A DNA stretch of 64,000 nt from Anaeromyxobacter sp. Fw109-5. Its GTDB lineage: Bacteria > Myxococcota > Myxococcia > Myxococcales > Anaeromyxobacteraceae. The position numbers and the translations under genes are program-made. The stretch's first letter is position 1. Each line of letters opens with the position of its first letter. This document shows positions 38,201-47,216 of this stretch, one piece after another. The DNA lies in NCBI RefSeq assembly GCF_000017505.1, contig NC_009675.1, forward strand, positions 4,530,501 to 4,594,500, in the 5' to 3' direction. Below the pieces are notes generated by a model that saw only the letters and a list, made by a program, of their open reading frames with translations, was not told where the DNA came from and ran no database searches.

Positions 38201-38439
38201 GCGACGTGTTCGTGTTCGTGAACGAGCAGAAGGTGTTCTTCAAGGTGCTGCCCGAGGACGCGACCACCTCCAAGCTCGACTTCTCGGCGGACATCCCGCT
38301 CCAGGCGGGCAACAACGTCGTCACCGTGTTCGCGCGGGAGGACGACGAGTTCCAGAGCCGCAGGAGCATCGTGGTCTACCGGCGCCCGCCCGCCGAGGTG
38401 GCGGCGGACGGCACGCGCAAGACGAGGCAGGCGCAGTAG
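35233..38439 (+). CDS. Large periplasmic S41 (C-terminal processing) protease
   Basis: It has 1068 residues, about twice the normal size of Ctp proteases. A signal peptide precedes an N-terminal helical region; PDZ covers about 190-270 (FGGLGFVIAMRDGNLTVVKVL). The S41 core has catalytic Ser393 in the SASAS segment and Lys418 in FGKGSVQ, 25 residues apart as in Prc. Beyond about 480 comes an acidic linker, then beta-sandwich repeats that look like CARDB-type adhesive domains, and a C-terminal SH3-like segment (about 865-930). The ATG at 35233 has an upstream promoter and follows a short basic start. Confidence 0.9.
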   Translation: MIRPFRLLTTLAATAALALGVTVRFVRAEPDAAPAVAYRGAVPAHAKADAAGEYRLDRLPILSQVILKVKDNYVDPARFDPKKMVVASLESVERAVAEVMVQGDEKSPKLTLTVGSSQRDLDLTGVDSIWKIRLVLGEAMGFIQDHLVAHKELKDIEYAAVAGLLSTLDPHTNLLEPKYFKEMKLQTRGEFGGLGFVIAMRDGNLTVVKVLKNTPAQRAGIKAKDVIARIEEQSTVNMDLQDAVDRLRGKPQTKISITVQRKGAEARKLSLLREVINVETVAQAKLLEGNVGYVRLSQFSANTTRDLLGALQQQRAQAGGKLEGLVLDLRGNPGGLLEQAIQVSDLFLSQGVIVKTVGGGDRQRIHEVKEASSDASDLATLPLVVIVNNSSASASEIVAGALKNNDRALVIGRQTFGKGSVQVLDDLDDPTGSGEQSALKLTIAQYLTPGDLSIQEVGITPDVLLLPGRALKEQVNFFAPPRSMGEADLDGHLMNPGGAGPAEVAKAEAKKRRVEKAPLELRYLLDEKEDQVAKALKRDLAGDAAAAHEDVFELTPEQVEDEEAEADPDRLVEDYQIRFARELLKRAPQPARARLMESAKALVAERQAQEDERLEKRLRELGVDWTAEAPAGRGTPRPVVTLTPAPGKDHRAGETVSWTVTVENKGDAPFRRLRAWTTAEKNALLDRREFVFGNVPPGQRRSWTVPLKLPKGMDSRRDEITLHFEEDGGHAPADLLTSVGVVEVAKPVFAFSVQIDDRQFGNGDGLAQRGETFDVRLDVRNAGTGAAGDKTWVSLKNLGDEKLFVKKGRESLGALKPGETKSARMEVELRRGSKSDTLPIRVMIVDEKMEEYVSEKLDWPIAKDEQARTPASGAIRVEVAEATLRSGASAAAPAIATARRGALMPVDAKIGEFFRVEWQKGRFAFVPDSEVRAARGTRSGTIAAAWQREPPRIALVPDPQRGAPVVEGDSWKLQGSALVPPSADPDARLRDVFVFVNEQKVFFKVLPEDATTSKLDFSADIPLQAGNNVVTVFAREDDEFQSRRSIVVYRRPPAEVAADGTRKTRQAQ

Positions 38440-38469
38440 GGAGAGCTGCTGGCGGGTGGTGGGAGCGGA

Positions 38470-38503
38470 GGGCCGCGCGGAGACGCGCGGCCCTTCGTGT
38501 TTT
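38470..38503 (+). terminator. Rho-independent terminator after the S41 protease
   Basis: A 9-bp stem GGGCCGCGC/GCGCGGCCC, plus an outer A-T pair, is followed by TTCGTGTTTT. It separates the protease from the TPR operon. Confidence 0.75.
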
Positions 38504-38523
38504 CGGGGGGAAACGGCCGAGAT

Positions 38524-38553
38524 TTTCCGAACCCCCCATCCGTCCGCTAGAAT
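38524..38553 (+). promoter_or_regulatory. Promoter for the giant TPR operon
   Basis: TTTCCG (38524-38529), 18 bp, TAGAAT (38548-38553). The ATG follows 8 bp after the -10 box, implying a leaderless or almost leaderless mRNA. Confidence 0.45.
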
Positions 38554-38561
38554 TCGCGGCC

Positions 38562-41500
38562 ATGGCGGAGGTGAAAACAGGCGCCTCCGCCCCCGGGACG
38601 AGGAGCGGGGCGGGGTTCGAGCTTCGCCTCGAGCGCGGCGGCGCGTTCGTCCGGCTCGCGGACCAGCCCATCGCCCCCGGCCTGCGGCTCGAGGCGCTCA
38701 CCCTCGAGCTCCCGGACGTCCGCTTCCCGTTCGACGTGGGCAAGGGCTCCGGCCAGTTCCGGCACCGCCTCTCCGATCTGTCCGAGCTCTCCGTCGCGCT
38801 CGAGCCCTCCGTCGCGGACGGCGCGCTCTCGGCGCCGGGGCTCGCCGCGTTCGGCGTCGAGGACGTCCGCGTCGCGTTCCGCGCGGGCGCGGCCGAGCTC
38901 CTGGCCCGCCTCTCGGGCGGGCCCGCGTTCACGCTGCTCGCCGGGCTCGTGCCGGCCGGCGGCCAGGGGATCGCGCTCGTCTTCCACTCCCCGCGCATCT
39001 ACGGGCCGGCGCCCATCCCGGCCGCGACGCTGCCCCACCTCGCGAGAGGGGTGCTGGACGCCCTCGGCGCGGAGTCGCTCCCGCGCGAGCCCCTGCCCGT
39101 GCTCCTCCGGCGCGTGCTCGCGCCGCGCGGCTGGAAGCTGCCGCGCATCGCGGACGTCCCCCTCGCGCGCGCGGAGCTCGCCGAGGGGCTCGTCCGCCTC
39201 GTCTGGGCCCGCGGCGCGGCGGGCCCGGCGGCCGTGTCCCCCGACGCCGACCTCCTCGCCGCCGAGGAGGGCGCCCGCGCGTTCCGGGACGCCGAGGAGC
39301 GGCTCGCCGCGGGGGACGCGGAGGGCGCGCGCGAGCGCTACCTCGCCGCCGGCAGCGCCGCGAGCTCGCACCCGTTCGCCGCGGAGCGGCTCCTCGCGCT
39401 GCTCGCCGTCGAGGAGCGCTTCCACGACGAGGCGCTCGATCTCGCCGCCGACTGGCTCGCGCGCCGGCCCGGCTTCCTCCCGGCGCTGGCGGCGGAGGCG
39501 TCGATCCGGCTCGCCCGCGGCGAGCCCGCCAGGGCGGCCCGGGCGCTGACCGCGCTCGCGGCCGGGGCGGCCGCGCGCGGAGAGACGTTCTCGGCCCTCG
39601 CCGCCGCCGAGGCCGTCCTCGCCCTCCCCGGCGCCGCGCGCGAGGACGCGCTGCGGGCCGCCGAGCTCGCGCTCTCCGTCCGGCGCGACCACGTCCCCGC
39701 GCTCCGCGCGCTGCGCGCTCACGCCGCCGCGGCGGACGATCGCGAGGGCCTGCTGCGCGCGCTGCGGCGACTCGTCGCCCACGATCCCGACGAGGCGGAG
39801 CGGGCGCGCGCCCACGCCGATCTCGGCGCGCTGCTCCTCGAGGCGGACCCGCCCGCCGCGCGACTGCACCTCGATCAGGCGCTCCGGCTCGCGCCGGAGG
39901 ATCCCGAGGCGCTCGCCGCGCTGGCCCGCGCCTGCCGCGCCGCCGGGGAGCCGCTGCGCGCCGTCCGCGTCCTCGAGCGGCTCGGCGCCGCTCACCTCGC
40001 CCGCGGCGACCGCCTCGCGGCCGCCGGCGCCACGGTGGAGGCCGGGGCGCTCTGGGAGGAGGTGCTCCAGCACCCCGAGAACGCGCTCCTCCGCTACCGC
40101 GAGGCCTGCGAGCTCGCCCCGACCGCCGACGGCCACGCGCGCGCCGCCCGCGCGGCCGAGGCGGCCGGGCAGTGGGCCGAGGCCGCCGAGCACCACGCGG
40201 CGGTCGTCGCGAGCCTCGACGCCACCAGCGCCCCGGGCGACCCGGAGCGGCTCGTGCGCGCGCGGCTCGCGCTCGCCGACCTCGCGGAGGCGCGCCTCGC
40301 CGACCGCGCGGCCGCCGCCGCCCACCTCGAGGCCGCCGCCGCGCTCGCGCCCGAACGCCCCGAGCTGCTCCGGCGCCTCGCCGGCCTGCACGCGTCCCTC
40401 GGACGGGAGGACGGCGTCCTCTCCGCGCTCGACCGGCTGGCGCCGCTCCTGCCCTCCGGGCCCGAGCGCGCGGCGGCCCTGGCCGGGGCGGGCGAGGCGG
40501 CGCTCGCGCTCGGCCGCGCGGCCGACGCGCGCGGCCGGCTCGCCGCCGCGCTGGCGTCCGACGAGCGCTGCCGCCCGGCGCTCGAGGGGCTCGCCCGGCT
40601 CGCCGCGGAGCGCGGCGACGCGGCCGCCGAGCGAGACGCGCTGGCGCGGCTCGTGGCGCTCGCGGGCGCCCCGGCGGAGGCGGCGCTCGTCCACGATCGC
40701 CTCGCGGCCGCGCACGATCGCGCGGGGGACCTCGCCGGCGCCCTGCGCGCCGCCGCGGCCGCGCGGACCGCGCAGCCCAGCGCCGCGCGCCTCGAGGCGC
40801 TGCTCGCGATCGCGCGCCGCGCCGGGGACCGCCCGCTCCTCGCGGACCTCCTCGCCGAGCGCGCCGCCCTCGCCGCCGCCGCGGGAGACGCCACGGCCGC
40901 CGCCGGCGCCTGGCTCGAGCGCGCGCGCGTGCTCGCCTCCACGGATCCCGCCGGCGCGCGCGAGGCGCTCGCCGAGGCCCACGCGGCCGCCCCGGACGAC
41001 CCCGCCGTGCTGCGCACCCACGCCGAGCACGCCGAGCGGACCGGGGACGCGCCGCTCGCGCTCGGGTGCCTGCGCGCGCTCCTCGCCGGCTCCCCCGCCG
41101 ACGCCCCGGACCTGGAGCTCCGCGCCTCCCGCGCCGCGCTCGCGGCCGGGGACGCGCTCTCGGCCCGCGCCCACGTGGAGCGGGCGCTCGAGCTCGGCGC
41201 CGCCGGCGCCGCCGAGCTCGCCGCGACCGTCCTGGAGCGCGCCGGGGACGACGGCGCGCGCGCCGCCCTGCTCGAGCGGCTCGGCCGGCCGCTGGAGGCG
41301 GCGGAGCTGTACGCCCGCGCGGGCGCGAGCGCCCGGGCGTGCGCCGCGCTGGAGCGCGCCGCGCAGGACGCGGCCACCGCCGCCGTCGCCCTGGCTCGCC
41401 TGTCCGACCTGCGCGCCGCGGAGGGGGACGCGGCCGGCGCCGGCGCCGCGCTGCTCGCCCTCGCTCGGCTCACGCCGGGTCCGGAGGGTGCACGCCTGGC

Positions 41501-44500
41501 GCTCCGCGCGCACGACCTCTCCTCGGACCCCTCGGCGCTCGACCTCGCCCTCGCGCGCGACGGGTCCCTCGCCGAGGCCCGGGCGCGGCGCGCCGCCGTC
41601 CGCGCCGACCCGGACCCACGCGCCGCCCTCGCCGACGCCGAGGTGGCGCTCGCCTCCGGCGCGCTCGCCCGGCCCGCACGCGCCGCGCTGCTCGCGCTCG
41701 CCGCGCGGTGCGCGGAGGCCGCCGGCGACGCCGCCGCCGCGCGACGCCACCTCGCGGCCTTCACCGCGCTCGCGCCGGAGGACGACGCCGCCCTCGCCCG
41801 CCTCGCCGCCCTGGAGCGCGCGGCCGGCGCCCGCGACGACCTCGTCCGCACCCTCACCCGCCGCTTGCCCCTCGCCTCCGGCCCGGACGCCGTCGCGCTG
41901 CGGCTCGAGCTGTCCGACGCGCTGGCGCCGGAGGATCCCGCCCGCGCCGCGTTCCTCGCCCGCGAGGCGCTGGCGGCCGAGCCCGGCTCGCTCCGCGCCC
42001 TCCGCGCGCTCGCCGAGCCGCCCCGCTGCGCGCACGTCGCGCCCGCCGAGCGCGCGGCGCTCCTCGAGCGCCTCGCCGCCCACCCCGCGCTCGCCGCCGC
42101 GGACGCCGGCGCCGTGCTCGCCGCGCGCGCGAGGCTGCTCGCCGACGCGGGCGATCCCGCCGGGGCGCTCGCGGCCCTCCGCGCCGCCAGCGGGCGCGGT
42201 CCCCTGGACGAGGCGGCCCTCGAGCTCCGCGCCGCCCTCGCCGGCGCCGCGGGAGAGGCCGCCGAGGCGGCCGAGGCGCTCCTGGCGCGCGCCGCCGCCG
42301 GCCGCGATCGGGGGGATCCGGACGCGGCCGAGCGGCTCGCCGAGGCCGGGCTCGCCGCGGTGGCGGCGGGCGTCGCGGGCGGCGAGGAGGCGCTCCGCGA
42401 GGCGCTCGCGCGAGCGCCGGAGCGCGAGACCGCGCGCGCGGTCCTCGAGGAGCTCGTGCGGCTCGCCCGGGAACGCGGCGACGCGTCCGGCGAGCGAGCC
42501 GCGCTCCTGGCGCTCCTGCCGTTCCTCCCGACGGGCGCCCGGCCTGCGGCGCTGCTGCGCCACTCGGCCCTCGCGCTCGCGCAGGAGGACGTCGCGCTCG
42601 CGCGCGCGAGCGCGGAGGAGGCGCGGGCGCTCGCGCCGCGCGATCCCGCCGCGGTCGAGGCCTGCCGGGCCGCGGCCGAGCTGGCGGGGGACCTGCGCGC
42701 CGTCGCCGAGCTCCTGGGAACCCTCGCCGCGCTCCAGCCGGAGCTCGCCGGCCTGCGGCTGCTCGCCCGCGCCCGCATCCTCGACTCCCTCGGCGAGGCG
42801 CGCGGCGCCGACTCCTCGTTCGCGGAGGCGCTCGCGGCGCTCCCGCCGGACCGGGCGCTCGCGGACGATCACGCGCGCCTGCGTCGCCGCACGGCGCTCG
42901 CCCGCCCTTCCGAGCCCCTCGAGGCGTTCGCCCGCCGCGCCGGTCCCGCGGAGGCGGCCGCCGCCCTGCGCTCCGCCGCGGCGCTGGCGCTCGCGGCGGG
43001 GGAGCCGGACGCAGCGCTCCGCTGCGCGCGGGGGGCCCACGCCCTCGCGGGCGACGACCTCGCCTTCGCCGGTCCGCTCCTCGCGCGGCTGCTCTACCTC
43101 GGCGGCGCCGTGCGGGAGGCGCTCGCGCTCGGGGCGCGGCTGCTCGATGCGGAGATCGACGCCGGAGAGGCGATCGGCCTGTGCGACGAGCTCGCCGAGC
43201 TCGCCGCCGACGCCGCCGAGCCGGAGCTCGCCCTCGCGGCCCTCGACCGGCTCCTCGCGCTGCGCCCCGGGGACGTCGGGGCCGCCCGTCGCCGACTGGC
43301 GCTCGATCCCGATCGGAGGCGCGGCGCGCTCGTGCTCTCCGACGCCGCCGAGGCCTGCCGCTCCGAGCGGGCGCGCGCGCTCGGCCTCGCCGACGCAGCG
43401 GCGGCGGCGCTCGGCCCGGCCGGCGACGCGGAGCTCGCGGCCAGGCTGTTCGCCCGCGCCGAGGCCGTCGCCGCACGCGCCCCCGTGCTCGCCGCCGAGG
43501 TGGTGCGGCGCCGCGCGGACGCCCTCCGCGACGCCGGCGCGCCTCCCGGAGAGCTCCTCCCGGCGCTCGACGGCGCCGCGCAGGCGGCCCTCGGCGTGGG
43601 CGACGCCGCGTCCGCGGCCGCGCTCCTCGAGGAGCTGGCCAGCCGCGCGCGGGCGGCCGCGAGACCCGCCGATGCGGTGCGCGCGGTCCTCGGCCTCGAG
43701 CGCCTCGCCGCGGAGGGAGGCGATCCGGCTCGGGCGTCGCAGCTCGCACGCGAGGCGGCCGCCCTCCTCCTCGAGACGGGGGATGCCGACGACGCCGCCG
43801 TGGCGCTCCGCCGCTCCGCCGCGCGGCACCCGCCGTCCGCGGAGGCGGGCCTCCCGCTCCTGCTCGAGGCGCTCCGGGCGAGGCCGCGCGAGCGGGCCGA
43901 GCTGCTGCTCTCCCGCGCGACCGCCGCGGCCGGTGCGGCACGCGCCCGGCTGCTGCTCGACGCCGCCGAGGCCCTCGACGCCGACCGGGACAGGGCGCGC
44001 GCGGCGGACGCCCGCCGCGCGGCGTTCGACGCCTGCCCGTCCGACGATCGGGCGTTCGCGGCCGCGCTCGCCGACGCCGGGGACGATCTCGGTCGACGGG
44101 TCTCCGTGCTCGCCGCGCGCGCCGCCGCGTCGCCCGGCGAGGCCGCCGCGTGCCACCGCGCCCGAGGGGACGCGCTCCTGGACGCCGGCGCGCTCGAGCG
44201 CGCGACCGCCGCGTACGAGGACGCGCTCGCCGTGGATCCCGAGGACGTCGCCGCCCTCGCCGCGTGCGTCGCCGCGGCGCACGGCGATCGCTCCGCCTCC
44301 GAGCTGGACCTGCGCCTCGTCGTCCGCGCCGAGGCCGCCGGCGACGTGCCGCCCGACCAGGAGGCGGCGGCGCGCTACCGCCTCGGCCTCACCGCGGTGG
44401 ACGACGGCCACTTCGCGGAGGGCATCCCGCACCTCGAGCGCGCCCTCTCGCTCGCTCCCGCCGATCCTCGCGCGGAGCATGCCTGGGCGGCCGTGGCGGG

Positions 44501-47216
44501 CGCGCACGCGGGCGCGGAGGCGCCGGCCTGGGACGACGGGCGGACGGAGGATCCCGTTCGCCCCGGGCCCGACGAGGGGCGAGCGGTCGAAGCCGCTCCG
44601 ACCTCGACCCCGCTCCTGGATGCGAGCGGCCCGGCGACGGAGCCGGCAGCGGATCCTGCTCCCCCCGAGCCCGTCGCAGAGGGCGCGATCGCCTCCCCTG
44701 CCATCCCGAGCTTCCGGGACGAGCCGTCCTTCGAGTGGAACGCGCCCCCGCGGGAGCTCCCGCCCCCCGCTGCGTGGGAGGAGCTCACGCTCGACGCGGA
44801 CGGCTCCGGCCCGACGCTCGCGGAAGCGCAGGCCGAGGATGAGGATGCGCCCGCGCTCGCCCACGACCTGGCGAGCGCGGCCGAGCTGGCGGCGCTGGGC
44901 GACACCGGCATGGCTGGCGAGGCGGACCCGGCCCCCGCTTCCCGCGAGGATCCGCTCGGGGACGACCGGGGTCACGACCCCGCCGCCGGGGTCGAGCCGC
45001 AGGAGGCGCCGGCTTCGCCGCCGCCGGGCGAGCACGACCCTCGCGTCACGGCCAGCGCCTGCATCGAGCGTGCGCTCGCCACCGAGGTCCCCGCCGATCG
45101 CGCCGCCGCGTTCCTCGCCGCGGGCGGGATCCTCGCTCGCGCCGGAGCGTCTGCCGACGAGGTCCGCGAGCTCCTCGACGTGGCGTGCGACGCCGACCCC
45201 GACTCCGCCGGCGTGTTCCAGGCGCGGGCCCGCATCGAGGCGGCGCTCGGGGACCCCATCGGCGCGGCCCGCGCGCTCCTGTCCGCGTCCATCCGGGCCG
45301 AGGGTGACGAGGCCGGAGCCGCTGCGCTCGAGGCGGCGCGCCTGTTCGAGGAGGCCGGCGCTCGTGGCGACGCCGCCCGCGCCTACCGCGCCGCGCTGCA
45401 CGCGCAGCCGGCCGCCCCCGCCGCGCGCCTCGCGCTGGCCGAGGCGGCGCTCGAGGCCGGTGACGTCGCCGCCGCGAGCGAGCACCTTCGCGCGATCGAG
45501 CTCTCCGCGGTCCCGGGCTCCGAGCGCGCCGAGCCCGCGCGCCGCATGGCCCGCGCCCTCGAGCGCGCCGGCCTGATGGCCGACGCCGAGCGCACCTGGC
45601 GCACGGCCCTCGAGCTCGACCCGACCTACGCCGAGGCGTTCGACCGGGCCGAGGCGCTCGCGGTGGAGGCGGCGGTGGGTGGGCCGGCCTCGGCCTCCGT
45701 CGCGGACGCGGACCCTGTGGCCGCCCATTCCGAGCCCTTCGACTCCGCGGCCTCCGGCAGCGCTGCTCAGGACACGCTGCACGCCGTCCCGAGCTCGTCG
45801 AAGGACGGCGCGGAGTCGAGGGAGGACCCCGCCGCCCTCGGCCGCGCCCTCATGGCCGCCGGCGAGCACGACGGCGCGCGGAGGGCCCTCTTCGCCGCGC
45901 TCGAGCGCGAGCCGTCCGACCTGACCGTCGCGCGAGACCTGTCGCGGGTCGCGGAGAAGCTCGGCCGCTTCGACGACTACGTCCAGCTCGGCGAGCTGTG
46001 CGCGGACGCCATCGCCGCCTACGACCCCCTGGCGGCGGCGGCCCGGTACCGGCACTTCGCCGACGTGCTGCGCGGCCGGCTCGGCGCGCCCGAGCGCGCG
46101 GTCGTGATGCTCGAGAAGGCGCTCGCCCTCGTCCCGGACGAGACCGAGGCGCGCCGCGCCCTGGCCCAGCTCCTCGGCGGCCGTCCCGGCGCCACCCCCC
46201 GGGCCCTGGAGGCCTGGCTCGAGATCGTGCGCGGCGATCCGGCCGACGCGGAGGCGCTCGGCGCCGTCGCCTCGCTCGCGGCCGCCGGCGCGCAGGTGGG
46301 GCCGGCGCCCGAACGCGCCCGCCTCGCCGAGCGCGCACGCCTGGCGGCCTCCCTCGCCGCGTTCGTGGCTCCCGGCGAGGCGCCTCCGGCCTCTCCCGCT
46401 CGCCTCGCGCAGGTGACGCCGGGGCTCCGGGACCGCGTCGCCGCGCCCGGCGCGACGGGTCCGCTCGCGCGGCTGCTCGCGCTGCTCTCGCCCTGGCTCG
46501 AGCCGCTCTTCCCGGCGGACCTCGCCCGCCGCGGCGCGACCCCCTCCCACCGGCTCGCGCCGCCCCGCGAGCCCGCCCTCCGCGCCGCCCTGGACGACGC
46601 GCGCGCCGCGCTGGGCGGGCGCACGTTCGCGGCCTTCCTGGTGGACGCGCCCGGCGCGGAGATCGCGCTCGAGAACACGCAACCCGCCGCGCTGGTGGTG
46701 GCGTCCGGGCTCGCGACGCTCTCGCCCGCCGCGCTCGCCTTCGCCGCCGCGCGCGCCGTGGATCTCCTCGGGCACGGCTGGGCGCTCGCGGGGAAGTTCG
46801 CGCCGCGCGACGTGGCCATCCTGCTCGAGCTCGCCTGCCGCTTCGCGGGCGGAGCGCCCCCTTCGCACGGCCTGCCGCCCGAGCGCGCCGGCGCGTTCCT
46901 CGGCGCGCTCGAGGCGACGGTCCCGGCGCCGGTGCGGGACGGCGCCCGCGCGCTCGCGCGGGAGGCCGCCGACGAGCTCGGCGCGACGGACCCCCGCGCC
47001 CTGACCGCCGCGCTCCGGCGGACCGCGAACCGCGTCGCGCTCCTGCGCGGGGGCGATCCCGGAGCTGCGCTCGGGGTGCTGCAGCGCAGCGCCGGACGTC
47101 CGGGCGACGCTCCTCCGGCGCCCGCGCAGGCGCTCGCCGTCGCCGACCTGCGCGACGTGGCGCTCTTCGCGCTCTCGGATCCCTTCCTCGAGCTGCGCCT
47201 CGCGGCGCTGGGATGA
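38562..47216 (+). CDS. Giant TPR protein, 2884 residues
   Basis: Not recognised as a named family. No signal peptide is seen, so it is probably cytoplasmic. Residues 1-205 form a separate N-terminal domain (FELRLERGGAFVRLADQPIAPG). Residues 230-1980 are a very long Ala/Arg/Glu-rich array of TPR-like helical repeats with WLARRPGFLPALAAEA-type units. Residues 1990-2155 are a Pro/Asp/Glu-rich low-complexity linker; TPR repeats resume to about 2590. A distinct C-terminal domain covers 2600-2884. A dispersed-repeat peptide (AHSEPFDSAASG) starts at residue 2388. The stop overlaps the next gene (ATGA). Confidence 0.85.
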   Translation: MAEVKTGASAPGTRSGAGFELRLERGGAFVRLADQPIAPGLRLEALTLELPDVRFPFDVGKGSGQFRHRLSDLSELSVALEPSVADGALSAPGLAAFGVEDVRVAFRAGAAELLARLSGGPAFTLLAGLVPAGGQGIALVFHSPRIYGPAPIPAATLPHLARGVLDALGAESLPREPLPVLLRRVLAPRGWKLPRIADVPLARAELAEGLVRLVWARGAAGPAAVSPDADLLAAEEGARAFRDAEERLAAGDAEGARERYLAAGSAASSHPFAAERLLALLAVEERFHDEALDLAADWLARRPGFLPALAAEASIRLARGEPARAARALTALAAGAAARGETFSALAAAEAVLALPGAAREDALRAAELALSVRRDHVPALRALRAHAAAADDREGLLRALRRLVAHDPDEAERARAHADLGALLLEADPPAARLHLDQALRLAPEDPEALAALARACRAAGEPLRAVRVLERLGAAHLARGDRLAAAGATVEAGALWEEVLQHPENALLRYREACELAPTADGHARAARAAEAAGQWAEAAEHHAAVVASLDATSAPGDPERLVRARLALADLAEARLADRAAAAAHLEAAAALAPERPELLRRLAGLHASLGREDGVLSALDRLAPLLPSGPERAAALAGAGEAALALGRAADARGRLAAALASDERCRPALEGLARLAAERGDAAAERDALARLVALAGAPAEAALVHDRLAAAHDRAGDLAGALRAAAAARTAQPSAARLEALLAIARRAGDRPLLADLLAERAALAAAAGDATAAAGAWLERARVLASTDPAGAREALAEAHAAAPDDPAVLRTHAEHAERTGDAPLALGCLRALLAGSPADAPDLELRASRAALAAGDALSARAHVERALELGAAGAAELAATVLERAGDDGARAALLERLGRPLEAAELYARAGASARACAALERAAQDAATAAVALARLSDLRAAEGDAAGAGAALLALARLTPGPEGARLALRAHDLSSDPSALDLALARDGSLAEARARRAAVRADPDPRAALADAEVALASGALARPARAALLALAARCAEAAGDAAAARRHLAAFTALAPEDDAALARLAALERAAGARDDLVRTLTRRLPLASGPDAVALRLELSDALAPEDPARAAFLAREALAAEPGSLRALRALAEPPRCAHVAPAERAALLERLAAHPALAAADAGAVLAARARLLADAGDPAGALAALRAASGRGPLDEAALELRAALAGAAGEAAEAAEALLARAAAGRDRGDPDAAERLAEAGLAAVAAGVAGGEEALREALARAPERETARAVLEELVRLARERGDASGERAALLALLPFLPTGARPAALLRHSALALAQEDVALARASAEEARALAPRDPAAVEACRAAAELAGDLRAVAELLGTLAALQPELAGLRLLARARILDSLGEARGADSSFAEALAALPPDRALADDHARLRRRTALARPSEPLEAFARRAGPAEAAAALRSAAALALAAGEPDAALRCARGAHALAGDDLAFAGPLLARLLYLGGAVREALALGARLLDAEIDAGEAIGLCDELAELAADAAEPELALAALDRLLALRPGDVGAARRRLALDPDRRRGALVLSDAAEACRSERARALGLADAAAAALGPAGDAELAARLFARAEAVAARAPVLAAEVVRRRADALRDAGAPPGELLPALDGAAQAALGVGDAASAAALLEELASRARAAARPADAVRAVLGLERLAAEGGDPARASQLAREAAALLLETGDADDAAVALRRSAARHPPSAEAGLPLLLEALRARPRERAELLLSRATAAAGAARARLLLDAAEALDADRDRARAADARRAAFDACPSDDRAFAAALADAGDDLGRRVSVLAARAAASPGEAAACHRARGDALLDAGALERATAAYEDALAVDPEDVAALAACVAAAHGDRSASELDLRLVVRAEAAGDVPPDQEAAARYRLGLTAVDDGHFAEGIPHLERALSLAPADPRAEHAWAAVAGAHAGAEAPAWDDGRTEDPVRPGPDEGRAVEAAPTSTPLLDASGPATEPAADPAPPEPVAEGAIASPAIPSFRDEPSFEWNAPPRELPPPAAWEELTLDADGSGPTLAEAQAEDEDAPALAHDLASAAELAALGDTGMAGEADPAPASREDPLGDDRGHDPAAGVEPQEAPASPPPGEHDPRVTASACIERALATEVPADRAAAFLAAGGILARAGASADEVRELLDVACDADPDSAGVFQARARIEAALGDPIGAARALLSASIRAEGDEAGAAALEAARLFEEAGARGDAARAYRAALHAQPAAPAARLALAEAALEAGDVAAASEHLRAIELSAVPGSERAEPARRMARALERAGLMADAERTWRTALELDPTYAEAFDRAEALAVEAAVGGPASASVADADPVAAHSEPFDSAASGSAAQDTLHAVPSSSKDGAESREDPAALGRALMAAGEHDGARRALFAALEREPSDLTVARDLSRVAEKLGRFDDYVQLGELCADAIAAYDPLAAAARYRHFADVLRGRLGAPERAVVMLEKALALVPDETEARRALAQLLGGRPGATPRALEAWLEIVRGDPADAEALGAVASLAAAGAQVGPAPERARLAERARLAASLAAFVAPGEAPPASPARLAQVTPGLRDRVAAPGATGPLARLLALLSPWLEPLFPADLARRGATPSHRLAPPREPALRAALDDARAALGGRTFAAFLVDAPGAEIALENTQPAALVVASGLATLSPAALAFAAARAVDLLGHGWALAGKFAPRDVAILLELACRFAGGAPPSHGLPPERAGAFLGALEATVPAPVRDGARALAREAADELGATDPRALTAALRRTANRVALLRGGDPGAALGVLQRSAGRPGDAPPAPAQALAVADLRDVALFALSDPFLELRLAALG
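45723..45825. repeat. Dispersed REP-like repeat inside the giant TPR gene
   Basis: Begins CATTCCGAGCCCTTCGACTC and continues through GCTCAGGACA and a TCGAAGGA segment. It is related to the copy at 58814-58905 over at least the first 50 bases, and more distantly to 18833-18880. It stays in frame and encodes AHSEPFDSAASG from residue 2388. Confidence 0.6.

Noticed and set aside
41470-45576. Alternative plus-strand frames inside the giant TPR gene
   Set aside because: Composed of Pro/Arg/Ser low-complexity text typical of shifted frames in GC-rich DNA; no start site or family motif.
38547-46868. A very long open frame on the minus strand opposite the giant TPR gene
   Set aside because: In DNA this GC-rich, antisense frames of Ala/Arg codons stay open for thousands of bases. 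The translation is Arg/Gly/Glu-rich without domain pattern, and no start or ribosome site fits. The plus-strand TPR frame has repeat structure and a promoter.
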